Source: DATGZX01 sp035296965
GTDB lineage: Bacteria; Planctomycetota; Planctomycetia; Gemmatales; Gemmataceae
Assembly (NCBI GenBank): GCA_035296965.1
Contig: DATGZX010000419.1
Location: 1-63,024, forward strand
Length of the DNA: 63,024 bases
Direction: 5' to 3'
This document shows positions 35,101 through 42,859 of the stretch, piece after piece. Under the pieces are notes generated by a model. It ran no database searches and was not told the DNA's origin. It saw nothing but the letters and a program-made list of their open reading frames with translations. A program made the translations under genes and the position numbers. The first letter of the stretch is position 1, and each line of letters begins with the position of its first letter.

Positions 35101-36141
35101 ATGCGTATCCTCGGAGCCCCAGCCGTCGAGCAAGATTTGTGGCGGTCCGGCCGGCTTGTCTTCACCTTCCTTGATCGGGACGAACATGAAGTTCGGGGCC
35201 GCACCAATCCAAACGCCGCCGAAGCCGACTTCGAGACCGCTGACCAGGTTCAATCCTTCCATGAACACGGTGCGCTTGTCGAATTTCCCGTCGCCGTCGG
35301 TATCTTCGAAGATGACGATGCGATCGTGGGCATCCTTTTCCAATCGGCGGACGGGATAGGCATACGCCTCTGCTACCCAGACTCGGCCTCGATCGTCCAG
35401 GCACATAGCAATCGGTTGAAAAACGTCCGGTTCGCCGGCAAACAGCTTGACCTCGAAACCCTCCGGCACGGTCATGGCCTGGGCCGCCTTCTCGGGCGGC
35501 AGGCCCGCGTACTTGTAGACGTCGGGTTGTAAAGCCTGGCTGGTAGGACGCGCTGGCACATTTGGCTTCTCAGCATGGAAGCGGAAATCGTCGAAATTGA
35601 TGTGCCCCCAGCCGCCCGATTCGCGATCCACCAGGCGAATGAAGATTCTTTTGCCGGACTGGGGCCTCAGGTCCACGACTACGCGACGCAGGTTCTCCTC
35701 ATCCATACCGGAGAAGCGCGCGAAGACCGCATTCGTATCCTCGCGCACCAATTCGACGCAGGTGGAGGCGTGCGCGCCGCCGCCGACCAAAAACGAGGCC
35801 CAGGGGTGAGTCGCCTTGAACGCGACCGAGGTAAGCGTGCCCTGCGGTTGGTCGCCGCGCAGCTCGTAAGTGCCGATCCAGTAATGGCCCTGGTGCTCGC
35901 TCTTCATGTCGCCGCGGCGCCGGACGACGGTGTCGCCCTTGATCGGCTGGCCCACGAACGCGTCGCCTTCCGCTTTCCAGTCCTTCAGCGTGCCCGTCTC
36001 AAAATCGAGGTTGAGCGGTTTGCCATCGTCGCCGAGCGGCAGGGTGCCTTCCGGCGGCTCGGCATGAACGGCGCCGCAAAGCCCCATTACTAGAAGAGCC
36101 ACGATTCCGAATAGATTGGTAGGTATTACGAAACAGCTCAT
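32104..36141 (-). CDS. giant membrane-bound dehydrogenase / HEAT / haem c / DUF1080 protein
   Basis: 1345 aa from ATG 36141 with signal peptide (MSCFVIPTNLFGIVALLVMG). Order: a beta-sandwich module (about 30-190); a PVC-type membrane-bound dehydrogenase propeller (about 220-570; FEVKLFAGEPDVFQPIAM, DTDGDGKFDKRTVFMEGL, GWLYGCHGVFTHS); HEAT-like repeats (about 600-980); a haem-binding domain with CGQCH (in KACGQCHTLFGVGGKVGPEL); and a C-terminal DUF1080 concanavalin-like domain (FFNGKDLTGWDGDPQLW ...). The combination is a planctomycete/Verrucomicrobia hallmark thought to act on sugars outside the cytoplasm; the substrate is unknown. Divergent from the 36575 PQQ gene. Confidence 0.9.
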   Translation of the reverse strand: MSCFVIPTNLFGIVALLVMGLCGAVHAEPPEGTLPLGDDGKPLNLDFETGTLKDWKAEGDAFVGQPIKGDTVVRRRGDMKSEHQGHYWIGTYELRGDQPQGTLTSVAFKATHPWASFLVGGGAHASTCVELVREDTNAVFARFSGMDEENLRRVVVDLRPQSGKRIFIRLVDRESGGWGHINFDDFRFHAEKPNVPARPTSQALQPDVYKYAGLPPEKAAQAMTVPEGFEVKLFAGEPDVFQPIAMCLDDRGRVWVAEAYAYPVRRLEKDAHDRIVIFEDTDGDGKFDKRTVFMEGLNLVSGLEVGFGGVWIGAAPNFMFVPIKEGEDKPAGPPQILLDGWGSEDTHEVLNTFSWGPDGWLYGCHGVFTHSLVGKPGTPRDQRVRLNAGIWRYHPTRHVFEVFAHGTSNPWGFDFNDRGQAFCEACVIPHCFHIIQGGRYQRQAGPHFNPFTFDDIKTIADHLHYLGATPHSGNSRSDSAGGGHAHCGTMIYLGGAWPDEYRDQMFMGNIHGHRLNVDILKPKGSGYVAGHGPDFLLANDAWARFINFRYGPDGNVYLIDWYDKQACHTGDVQIWDRSNGRIYKICRRGTPVVHADLGKLSDAELVKLQVHPNDWHVRTARRLLQERGGTAAVHDALAQIAFAHPDETRRLRGLWALHVTNGLTEERIHQGLADKSDFVRAWTIQLALEHASASQALLSKMAELARHDVSPVVRLYLASALQRLPLQDRWDILDGLLAHGEDAGDHNLPLMYWYAAEPLAGQDAARALALASKAKVPPLLTFMVQRIGSAGSSAAIGLLASALADVNDPAVQRTFLNGISAALQGRRHVAMPADWPRIFVALKRSEDADLRTLAMTLAVTFGDPHARAELRKLLQSTSTDRGLRQRALASLLQAQDKELAPVLIKLTGDSALRGPAIKGLAAYDDAKASTAILTIFRDLSLEEKRDALNTLAARVSYGKALLEALAQKKLQPADVPAEIVRQLRNLQNKELDQRIADVWGIVRATPADRARLIASYRQMLRAPARTQPELLLGRAVFAKACGQCHTLFGVGGKVGPELTGSNRANLDYLLENILDPSAVIPKEYSATVIELRSGRFITGIIRGETPAAVTVVTANETLSIPHDDIQARTPSATSMMPDDLLKPLQQEEIRSLIAYLQSPVQVPILATAENVKDFFNGKDLTGWDGDPQLWKVENSEIVGHSPGLKRNEFLRSQMAAGDFRLKVKVKLVPNSGNSGIQFRSAALPDGEMRGYQADIGAGWWGKLYEENARGVLSAKSGEPYLKPGDWNDYEVIALGSHIRSFLNGQPCVDLDDPAGARLGIFALQMHAGGPMEVRFKEIHLELIKK

Positions 36142-36314
36142 GCTGCCCCCTGACGCAGGTTCTGGTGTGCTTGTCGGCATTCACAAAACTTTACTGGGCG
36201 TGGGGCCAAAGTCCAAGACTTTACTTGTAATTGTTTCACCGCGACCCAGCAAGGAGCGCGTTTACAAAAAGGAGACGGCTCACTGTCCGTTCACGCGCTC
36301 GCCGCTGGCATGTT

Positions 36315-36403
36315 CGTTTAACCGCGACCCGACGGGGAGCGCGCCAACTGAAGGCGTACTCCCTCCTGTCCGTTCGCGCTCCCCGTTGGGTCGCGGTTAA
36401 ACG
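36315..36403. repeat. palindromic element C between divergent genes
   Basis: 28-base arms (36315-36342 and 36376-36403) with a single mismatch, built on ACCGCGACCC..CGGGGAGCGC, and a 33-base loop. A third, partial unit of the same sequence lies at 36234-36260 (CACCGCGACCC..GGAGCGCG). The repeat fills most of the 430-base promoter gap between the 36141 and 36575 genes. Confidence 0.8.
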
Positions 36404-36574
36404 AAAAAACCGTACGGGGCGCGGCGTACCGGCTTGGAGTCCGTGCTAGGTCCCATTCCAACGACGGATTGGTATAATTGCAGCTTCGATCCCGCCCGGC
36501 GGCCCCGCAAATTTGAGACGCCTGAACCTGCACGCTGATAGATCTCCGCTTTCTTCATCCTTGGAGAAATGTCC

Positions 36575-37891
36575 ATGAGCCTGCCGATAGAGCAAGCCTG
36601 TTGTCGCCAGCCGCTGCGGCTGAGGGTCTTCGCTAATTTTTGGTTGGTGTGTGCCCTCGCCGCCTTAATGGGGAATGCCGAGGTCGTGGGGGGCGCGGAG
36701 AATTGGCCCGAATTCCGCGGTCCGACGGGCGACGGGCACTCGGATGCCACAGGCCTGCCAGTCCGCTGGAGCGAGACCGAGAACGTTCGCTGGAAGGTTG
36801 CCATTCATGACAAGGGCTGGTCGTCGCCGGTGATCTGGGGCGACCAGGTCTGGTTCACGACCGCGACGGCCGACGGCAAGCAGATGTTCGCCATGTGCGT
36901 CGATCGCACGAGCGGCAAGATACTGCACGACATCAAGTTATTCGACATCGCCAAACCTGGTTTTTGCCCGCCATTTAACAGCTACGCTTCGCCAACCCCG
37001 GTCATCGAGGCCGGCCGAGTGTATATCCATTTCGGCAGCTATGGGACGGCGTGCCTGGACACGGCAACGGGCCAGACCATCTGGTGCCGGCGCGACCTCC
37101 CCTGCGATCATTGGCGTGCGCCCGGCTCTTCGCCGATCCTTTACGACGACAAGCTGTTCATCAATTACGACGGTTACGATTTGCAGTCCGTGGTTGCGCT
37201 GGATAAAACCACCGGCCGGACCGTGTGGAAGCAGGCCCGGGACATCGATTATGGCACCGACAATGGCGATCTCAAGAAGGCCTTCTGCACACCGAGCGTC
37301 GTGAATGTGAATGGCAAGGCGGAACTCATCAGCCCGAGCGCGGTGGCCACGATTGCCTATGATCCTTCAACTGGCAAGGAGTTATGGAAGGTTTACCACG
37401 GCGGCATGAACGCGGCCGCGCGCCCCCTTCTCGGCCAGGGACTCGTATTCGTTACCACGGGCGACGGCGGCAAGTTCCGCCTGCTCGCAGTCCGGCCCGA
37501 CGGCAGCGGCGACCTGACCAAAACTAACATAGTCTGGACGCAGAACCGGAGCGTCCCCTCGCGCTCGTCCTTGTTGCTCGCCGGCGATTTGCTCTACATG
37601 GTAAACGAGACCGGCGTGGCCTCGTGCTTGGAGGCTCGCAACGGGCACACCGTCTGGCAGAAGCGGCTCGGCGGCGAGTACTCTGCCTCACCCCTCTACG
37701 CGGATGGCCGACTTTACTTCTTCGATCAGCTAGGGTCGTCGCACGTGCTGGAGCCGGGTCGAACGGACCACGTCCTGGCAGTCAACAAGCTCGACAGCGG
37801 CTGCATGGCCTCGGTCGCCGTCGCCGGGCATGAGCTGTACGTGCGCACGAAGACGCACCTGTATCGGATTGAGAATTTACTTGGCCACTGA
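36575..37891 (+). CDS. secreted PQQ-like beta-propeller protein
   Basis: 438 aa. ATG 36575 is preferred over ATG 36569 because the TTGGAG site is 8 bases away. The signal peptide is preceded by a longer n-region (MSLPIEQACCRQPLRLRVFANFW). Opens ENWPEFRGPTGDGHSDATGL, the usual start of this family, then repeated blades (VIWGDQVWFTTATADGKQMF, GRVYIHFGSYGTACLDTATG, DDKLFINYDGYD, GRLYFFDQLGSSHVLEPGRT). Same fold as the 17823 gene but clearly a different branch. Likely exported; no catalytic site seen. Confidence 0.82.
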   Translation: MSLPIEQACCRQPLRLRVFANFWLVCALAALMGNAEVVGGAENWPEFRGPTGDGHSDATGLPVRWSETENVRWKVAIHDKGWSSPVIWGDQVWFTTATADGKQMFAMCVDRTSGKILHDIKLFDIAKPGFCPPFNSYASPTPVIEAGRVYIHFGSYGTACLDTATGQTIWCRRDLPCDHWRAPGSSPILYDDKLFINYDGYDLQSVVALDKTTGRTVWKQARDIDYGTDNGDLKKAFCTPSVVNVNGKAELISPSAVATIAYDPSTGKELWKVYHGGMNAAARPLLGQGLVFVTTGDGGKFRLLAVRPDGSGDLTKTNIVWTQNRSVPSRSSLLLAGDLLYMVNETGVASCLEARNGHTVWQKRLGGEYSASPLYADGRLYFFDQLGSSHVLEPGRTDHVLAVNKLDSGCMASVAVAGHELYVRTKTHLYRIENLLGH

Positions 37892-37901
37892 GTTTGAGTT
37901 T

Positions 37902-38039
37902 CGCAGATTTTGAAGGGTTGGCGGAGTGAATTGTTGAGGTAAGGGAAAACAAAAGCGGCGGAAAAGCGCCGCACTCCAAAGAAGTCACTTTTGGAGTGCG
38001 GCGCTTTTCCGCCGCTTTTGTTTCCTCTATCTTGCATGG
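37902..38039. repeat. palindromic element B, copy 2 (perfect 30-bp arms)
   Basis: Core arms 37951-37980 and 37990-38019 are perfect inverted repeats of 30 bases around a nine-base loop. The element also includes about 45 bases of left flank that recur, complementary, beside copy 1 at 30605-30740. The hairpin starts about 60 bases after the PQQ gene stop and could terminate transcription from either side. Confidence 0.88.
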
Positions 38040-38068
38040 CCCTGAGACACGAGATGAAAAAAGGAGCC

Positions 38069-38229
38069 CTAGTCAAGCAGGGCCTTGGTGAATACGGCGT
38101 CGGTGCAGTCGGCCCCGGTGAAATCCGCATTCAGAATGGCCCCGCGTATGAGAAATCGCAATTCCCTCGCATTGGCGCGATCTCCGCAGGTGCCCCCTGT
38201 CTCCTCTGGTTCCAGTTCGGTTTTGGCAT
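38069..38229 (-). pseudogene. frameshifted short pentapeptide-repeat gene
   Basis: From ATG 38229 one frame reads MPKPNWNQRR and on to NCDFSYAGPF and stops. A second frame continues without gap as NADFTGADCTDAVFTKALLD. Joined, this gives the five-residue A(D/N)FxxA rhythm of pentapeptide repeats. 161 bases is not a multiple of three, consistent with one indel near 38140. Full pentapeptide proteins are usually longer, so it may also be a fragment. Confidence 0.65.
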
Positions 38230-38326
38230 AAATTCATTGGCAGGCGCTGTGGACGGGATGACAATGCCCCGATGTGGTATCCTAGAGCCAATCTGAAATC
38301 GCTCATTTCTCTCCAGGAGTTTTTCC

Positions 38327-39844
38327 ATGTGGATTCCCAAATGGATGCGTGACCGCAAGAAAGGCGTCGACTCTCCGGTACCGACCCAGGTCGTGTCGAA
38401 CGAGGAGTTCATTCCCCGGCCACAGAACGAGAAGCAATCGCAGGTTGAAGTCCTCATCGGTCAGATGGCCGAGGAGAAATCGAGGAAGCTCGGCCTCGAT
38501 CGCCGGGTATTCATGGCCAGCTCGATGGGCATGGCCACCGCGTTCCTCGCCAGCAACAAGGTCTACGGCAACTTCTGGGACGTCGACGAAGTCGAGACGA
38601 TGGAGGCAGCCGCCCATGACGAGAAATGGCCCAAAGGCGAGTACTTCATCTTCGACGTGCAGACGCACTTTACCAACGGCCTGGCCATCGGCTTCCGCAA
38701 CATGGAATTTGTCCGCAACATGGGGTTCAAGCTCAAGGAAGACCCGCAAGCGTACAGCTTCCCCAATTTCGTCAAGGAAATGTTCTTCGACAGCGAGACC
38801 AGCATGATCGTGATCTCCGGCGTGCCGGGAAAGGAGATCAACAGGGACCCCAAGGGCAACCTCCTCGAAGGCAAGGCCCGAACGCCCGGCCTAGGCGGCC
38901 AGATTTTGCCGAGCTGGCTCATGTCGCGACGCAAGAAAGAGATCAACGACATGGCCGGCTGCCAGCGGGCCCTCTGCCAGGGCAACTGCGCACCCAACCA
39001 TTATTGGAACCGCAAGGAAAATAAACCCGATTTGACCGAACTGTTCGAGCAGATGGAGCGAGAAGTCAAAACCTACGGCATTGATTCTTGGAAATGGTAC
39101 TGTCACACCGACCCGGGCAAATCGGGCGGCGGCTTCAAGCTGGATGACGAGAAAGTAACGTATCCCTTCTACCAAAAGTCCCGTGAGCTGGGTCTCAAGA
39201 CCTTCAGCGTGCACAAGGGCTACGCATCGCAGTCACGGACGCTCGGCCACCTGGCCAATCCCGCCGACGTGGAAAAGGCCGCCCTCGACAATCCTGACCT
39301 CACCTTCATCATCTATCACTCCGGGATCAAACATGGCCCGACCGAGCCGGAGTTCGATAAGGGCGGTTTCGACGCTGCCACCGGCGATTTCGCCTGGCAC
39401 GACGTCTTGATGAAGCTCAAGGAACGCAACCCGAAGATGACCAACGTCTACCCGGAAATCGGCTCGGCGTTCGGAACCACGGCCATCATCCATCCCGAAA
39501 TGTGCATGCACCTGATCGGCAAGAACATCAAGTACTACGGCGTCGACCACGTCATCTGGGGGACCGATTGCTTGTGGTGGGGTTCGCCGCAGTGGGTGAT
39601 CGAGGCGTTCAAGCGTTTTAACATCAAGGATGAGCTGTGCGAGAAGTTCGGCTACAAGAAGCTAACCAAAGAAGATAAGGCCAAGATTTTCGGGCTGAAC
39701 GCTGCCAAGATTTACGGCGTGGATGTCAACGCGAAGCGCAACGCCCTGCCCGCGGATGCGTTCTCGAAGTTCAAAGCCTCATACCTCCACGAGGGCGGCC
39801 AGCGCGAAAACGCCGCCTACGGATGGGTGAGGGCGGACGCCTAA
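38327..39844 (+). CDS. amidohydrolase-2 family protein with Tat-like signal
   Basis: 505 aa, AGGAG site before ATG 38327. After an N-terminal cytoplasmic-type stretch, DRRVFMASSMGMATAFLAS (about 57-76) is a Tat-type signal, so export of a folded, cofactor-bearing enzyme is likely. The TIM-barrel metal-dependent hydrolase follows: FDVQTHF at about 107 in the place of DxHxH, HPEMCMH and IIYHSG in the later strands, and WGTDCLWWGSP carrying the metal-binding Asp. Amidohydrolase-2 enzymes hydrolyse or decarboxylate ring acids; the substrate is unknown. First gene of an apparent operon with a hexahaem cytochrome (gap 48 bases) and a small protein. Confidence 0.8.
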   Translation: MWIPKWMRDRKKGVDSPVPTQVVSNEEFIPRPQNEKQSQVEVLIGQMAEEKSRKLGLDRRVFMASSMGMATAFLASNKVYGNFWDVDEVETMEAAAHDEKWPKGEYFIFDVQTHFTNGLAIGFRNMEFVRNMGFKLKEDPQAYSFPNFVKEMFFDSETSMIVISGVPGKEINRDPKGNLLEGKARTPGLGGQILPSWLMSRRKKEINDMAGCQRALCQGNCAPNHYWNRKENKPDLTELFEQMEREVKTYGIDSWKWYCHTDPGKSGGGFKLDDEKVTYPFYQKSRELGLKTFSVHKGYASQSRTLGHLANPADVEKAALDNPDLTFIIYHSGIKHGPTEPEFDKGGFDAATGDFAWHDVLMKLKERNPKMTNVYPEIGSAFGTTAIIHPEMCMHLIGKNIKYYGVDHVIWGTDCLWWGSPQWVIEAFKRFNIKDELCEKFGYKKLTKEDKAKIFGLNAAKIYGVDVNAKRNALPADAFSKFKASYLHEGGQRENAAYGWVRADA

Positions 39845-39892
39845 CGGAAACTTGACCCCGCGGAGAACGCAGAGAGTGCAGAAGGAAAAGAG

Positions 39893-40870
39893 ATGAGGGA
39901 TTCCACCATCCTATTATCTTCTTTGGGCGTCGTTCTCTGCGGTCTCTACGTTCTCCGCGGCGATTCTGGCACGGGGAAGCAGCTAGACCCGGCTGCCTGG
40001 GGCAGCGATCATGTGGGTAAGCCGATGCTTGAGTACGTCACCGGCGACGAGTGTCTCTTTTGTCATCGCACCGATATAGGCCCCTTTTGGTCCAAGAACC
40101 GGCACCAGCGAACCATTCGGGAACCCGAACCTGATTCTGCCGCGCTTGCGGCACTGAAGAAACCAGCGGAACTAAAATCGTTGGCTGATGATGTGCAACT
40201 CTTGTTAGGCGCGGGAAATCACAGCCGATTCCTCAAGAAGGACTCCAGTTACGGCAAACTCGACTTGCTAAGCGTGACTTGGGATAGGTCTGGAGGGCTT
40301 CATAAAACTGAGAAGCCGCACTGGGACGGCAGGAAGTTTGCGGATGCCTGTGCCGGCTGCCATACGACAGCCGTGGATCCGCAGACCAGAGCGTTCTCCG
40401 CGGTCGCACTCGACTGCTACACCTGTCATGGTTCCGTTACCCTGGATCACTCGAAGAATACTCAGCTCATTCATCTCTCGAAAAAACGGCACGACCCTGC
40501 TTCGGTGATTGCGTCGATTTGTGGGCAATGTCATGTGCGGACTGGAAAAGCAAAGAGCACCGGCTTGCCGTACCCGAATAATTTCGTCGCGGGCGACAAC
40601 CTTTTCCGAGACTTCCAGGTCGATCTGTCGGAGAAGGCACTGCAAGCACTCAGTCCAGCGGACCGCCATGTGCTGGAGAACATTCGCGACGTGGTGGTGC
40701 TGGGCAAGGAAGAAACTACTTGTCTGTCTTGCCACGAGGTGCACAAGCAATCGACCAAGAAACATCGTCGCCTCCTCGAAAGCCCTTCGTGCGTGACCTG
40801 CCACAATGCGACTGGTTCCAAAAAGATTCGCCCAGCCTACGAGGTCCATAGCCATACCTGTGAATATTAA
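39893..40870 (+). CDS. hexahaem c-type cytochrome
   Basis: 325 aa with an N-terminal signal-like hydrophobic stretch (MRDSTILLSSLGVVLCGLYVL). Six CxxCH haem-binding motifs: CLFCH, CAGCH, CYTCH, CGQCH, CLSCH and CVTCH. Extra His residues between them could serve as axial ligands. It resembles multihaem cytochromes of the NrfA-partner/tetrahaem type in spacing, but I see no catalytic signature, so electron transfer outside the cytoplasm is the safe call. It starts 48 bases after the amidohydrolase and ends 15 bases before the 40886 gene, which supports one transcript. Confidence 0.88.
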   Translation: MRDSTILLSSLGVVLCGLYVLRGDSGTGKQLDPAAWGSDHVGKPMLEYVTGDECLFCHRTDIGPFWSKNRHQRTIREPEPDSAALAALKKPAELKSLADDVQLLLGAGNHSRFLKKDSSYGKLDLLSVTWDRSGGLHKTEKPHWDGRKFADACAGCHTTAVDPQTRAFSAVALDCYTCHGSVTLDHSKNTQLIHLSKKRHDPASVIASICGQCHVRTGKAKSTGLPYPNNFVAGDNLFRDFQVDLSEKALQALSPADRHVLENIRDVVVLGKEETTCLSCHEVHKQSTKKHRRLLESPSCVTCHNATGSKKIRPAYEVHSHTCEY

Positions 40871-40885
40871 GACGAGGATTTTGCC

Positions 40886-41167
40886 ATGAGCGTCGATCAA
40901 GAACTGGAATTCGAAAAGTGTCCGGGTGCGCAGCCGCATGACGAGACCGATTATGCCTTGCGCGGCTATGTTGCCAGACTCGCGGACGAGCATCTGGCAA
41001 AGTACAACCCCACCTGGACGGATGAGCAAGTCATGGAATGGGACGGCAATTTCCGTTCGGACGGCGCGCTCATGCTTGTCTGCTGCGAGCGCGACGTGGA
41101 CGTGGGCGAATTCCGCAGCATGGTTGAGGAATTCCTGCGGTTTCGTAAGGCTAGTGCGCGCGCGTGA
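40886..41167 (+). CDS. hypothetical protein, 93 aa
   Basis: ATG 40886 has a GAGG-like site and follows the cytochrome by 15 bases, so it is probably translated from the same message. Acidic, with three Cys (KCPG and VCCER) and no signal peptide; unlike its exported neighbours it should be cytoplasmic. Sequence MSVDQELEFEKCPGAQPHDE to EEFLRFRKASARA. I do not recognise the family. It may be an accessory factor for the operon. Confidence 0.55.
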   Translation: MSVDQELEFEKCPGAQPHDETDYALRGYVARLADEHLAKYNPTWTDEQVMEWDGNFRSDGALMLVCCERDVDVGEFRSMVEEFLRFRKASARA

Positions 41168-41218
41168 CTGGATCGTCTCATGGCGGCCTGGAAAATGCGA
41201 CGAAGCTGCGCTCCATCG

Positions 41219-41317
41219 TCAGGGATCTATCAAGAGAGCCTTGAAACCTGCCTGCCTGAAGTGAATGTCGGCAGTCAAGGCTTCTGTTAGCCCTTCTTGA
41301 TGCAGGTCTGGGCACGA
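41219..41317 (-). pseudogene. C-terminal scrap of a PIN-domain toxin (vapC-like)
   Basis: Directly after the stop codon of the antitoxin gene, and in the same frame, the sequence reads LHQEGLTEALTADIHFRQAG then FKALLIDP and a stop. This is the last helix-strand of PIN toxins (T.D.HF...GF..L). The rest of the toxin, about 100 codons with the first three acidic residues, is missing. The toxin therefore cannot be active. Confidence 0.7.
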
Positions 41318-41554
41318 TCAGAATCTCCGGCCGGTGAAGCTCTCCACATCGCTTGAATTCAACGTGTTGCCCCAGTGCTCCGCGTGCTGTTCTGCCCATT
41401 CAGCTAAACTGGAGCGGGGCCTTTTCTTCCCATTGGGTGCGCGAGGAACCACCGTCACCACCAGATCCGCTTCGCCTATCGGAACCTCTGGAGGCAGCGT
41501 CACGACAACCCGGCGATCATCATCGATGTTGATCGATACTCGAATGGTCATCAT
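41318..41554 (-). CDS. antitoxin-like protein of a broken vapBC pair
   Basis: 78 aa from ATG 41554 (or 41551): MMTIRVSINIDDDRRVVVTL, ending AEWAEQHAEHWGNTL...DVESFTGRRF. The C-terminal SFTGRR(F/Y) toxin-binding tail is typical of the planctomycete antitoxins paired with PIN toxins as I recall them. The N-terminal half resembles a short beta-rich DNA-binding module. The cognate toxin gene is reduced to a scrap just downstream. The longer frame on this strand (to 42307) is antisense to the 41756 gene and not real. Confidence 0.65.
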   Translation of the reverse strand: MMTIRVSINIDDDRRVVVTLPPEVPIGEADLVVTVVPRAPNGKKRPRSSLAEWAEQHAEHWGNTLNSSDVESFTGRRF

Positions 41555-41755
41555 AAAGTGCCTGAATCTTGTAAGACGGATCGTCAACCGGCCAATTCTT
41601 GTCGCATATGTTGCAGTATACCCGAATCTAAAGGCGGCTGCGACCGAGGCAGACCGTCTCATCGCTGAGAATTCCGTTCCTTCTTCATTTCGAACAGCCA
41701 TATTTCTGATACAGTAATCCGCGGCTGTTCGACTCGCACCTTCAGAGAGAAAATC

Positions 41756-42841
41756 ATGAAAATCAATGTCAAATTTGGCTTTACCATTGCTGCAGCGGGG
41801 TTGTTCCTGGCAATGGGTCAAGTAGCCGCTCGGGCCGAAGAGAAAGTTGAGCCTACCGGCACCTGGAAAGTGCTCGTGAATCGGCCGGGCCGGCCTGCCG
41901 CGGAGTCCACGCTCAAGGTGGAAAGGTCCGGCGACAAACTCGTGGGCGTGATGATGGACCCTCAAGGCAGAAGTACGACCATCAGGGACGCCCAGTTCAA
42001 GGACGGTGAGCTTTCCTTCCGGATCGTCATCCCCCGCGATGGCCGAGAACTCAGCTTTGCCTACAAGGGCAAGATTACCGCCGACACGTTCAAGGGTAAT
42101 GCATCGATCAGCCTCTTCGGCCAGAACCGGAGCTTTCCTTTCAGCGGCAGACGCTTGAAACCCGAGGAGATTTTGGCCGGCCTCTGGAAGATCACGCTCA
42201 CGCTTCAGGCTGGTCAGAACCTTCAACCAACGCTGCGTTTGAAGCAAGAGGGCCAACAATGGAGTGGCGGCTACCTCGGCACGACGGGCAAGGAGCTGCC
42301 TCTGCAAGTCCTCAAATTCAAGGACGGCGAATTATCATTCCGTATCGTGGACGTGATCGAGGAGGACAAGGTGCCCTTCGAGTACGTTGGCAAACTGAAG
42401 GGTGAGACCATCAACGGCTCGGTCAAGCTCGGCACGGGGAAGGATACCGTGACCCTCAAGTTCCAGGCCCACAAGATCCAGGCATCCACGGTCAATCTTG
42501 CCGGGACCTGGAAGCTGAAAGTCCCCTTCAAGCAAGGCGGAACCACCTTCGAGCCAACGCTCAAACTGACGCAGGAAGGGAATTCCTTTACCGGCACCTA
42601 TCAGGGTGAGCAGGGTGAAACCAAGATCGCAGACGGCTTGATCTTCGGCGAAGAGTTCTCGTTCGAAGTCCTGCGCGAACGGGAAGGTAAGAGATATCGG
42701 CTGAAATACCAGGGCAAGGTCAAGGGAGAAACCATCAAGGGCTTTGCCGACTACGATTTCGACGGCATGTCGGGTTCCCTCGAGTTCGAGGGCAAGAAGG
42801 TTGGCGGGGCCGAATCGAGTGCCGCGAAGAAAACACAGTGA
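41756..42841 (+). CDS. secreted protein with three lipocalin-like repeats
   Basis: 361 aa with signal peptide (MKINVKFGFTIAAAGLFLAM...ARA). Three internal repeats of about 105 residues begin GTWKVLVNRPG (about 34), GLWKITLTLQAG (about 142) and GTWKLKVPFKQG (about 250). Each continues P-T-L-x-L-x-x-x-G-x-x-x-x-G, then I-x-D-G/KFKDGELSF, and ends Y-x-G-K-x-x-G-E-T-x-x-G. This is a beta-barrel repeat of unknown function; similar repeats are seen fused to hydrolases in related bacteria. It precedes the LssY_C gene by 18 bases and is probably co-transcribed with it. Confidence 0.75.
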   Translation: MKINVKFGFTIAAAGLFLAMGQVAARAEEKVEPTGTWKVLVNRPGRPAAESTLKVERSGDKLVGVMMDPQGRSTTIRDAQFKDGELSFRIVIPRDGRELSFAYKGKITADTFKGNASISLFGQNRSFPFSGRRLKPEEILAGLWKITLTLQAGQNLQPTLRLKQEGQQWSGGYLGTTGKELPLQVLKFKDGELSFRIVDVIEEDKVPFEYVGKLKGETINGSVKLGTGKDTVTLKFQAHKIQASTVNLAGTWKLKVPFKQGGTTFEPTLKLTQEGNSFTGTYQGEQGETKIADGLIFGEEFSFEVLREREGKRYRLKYQGKVKGETIKGFADYDFDGMSGSLEFEGKKVGGAESSAAKKTQ

Positions 42842-42859
42842 GCGCCGGGGCAAAATTCG

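Noticed and set aside
34057..35532. 491-codon plus-strand open frame (also 31966-33195)
   Set aside because: Antisense to the 1345-residue dehydrogenase-type gene; no motifs.
41555..42307. N-terminal part of a 329-codon minus-strand frame
   Set aside because: Antisense to the triple-repeat protein; only the last 78 codons form a real antitoxin gene.
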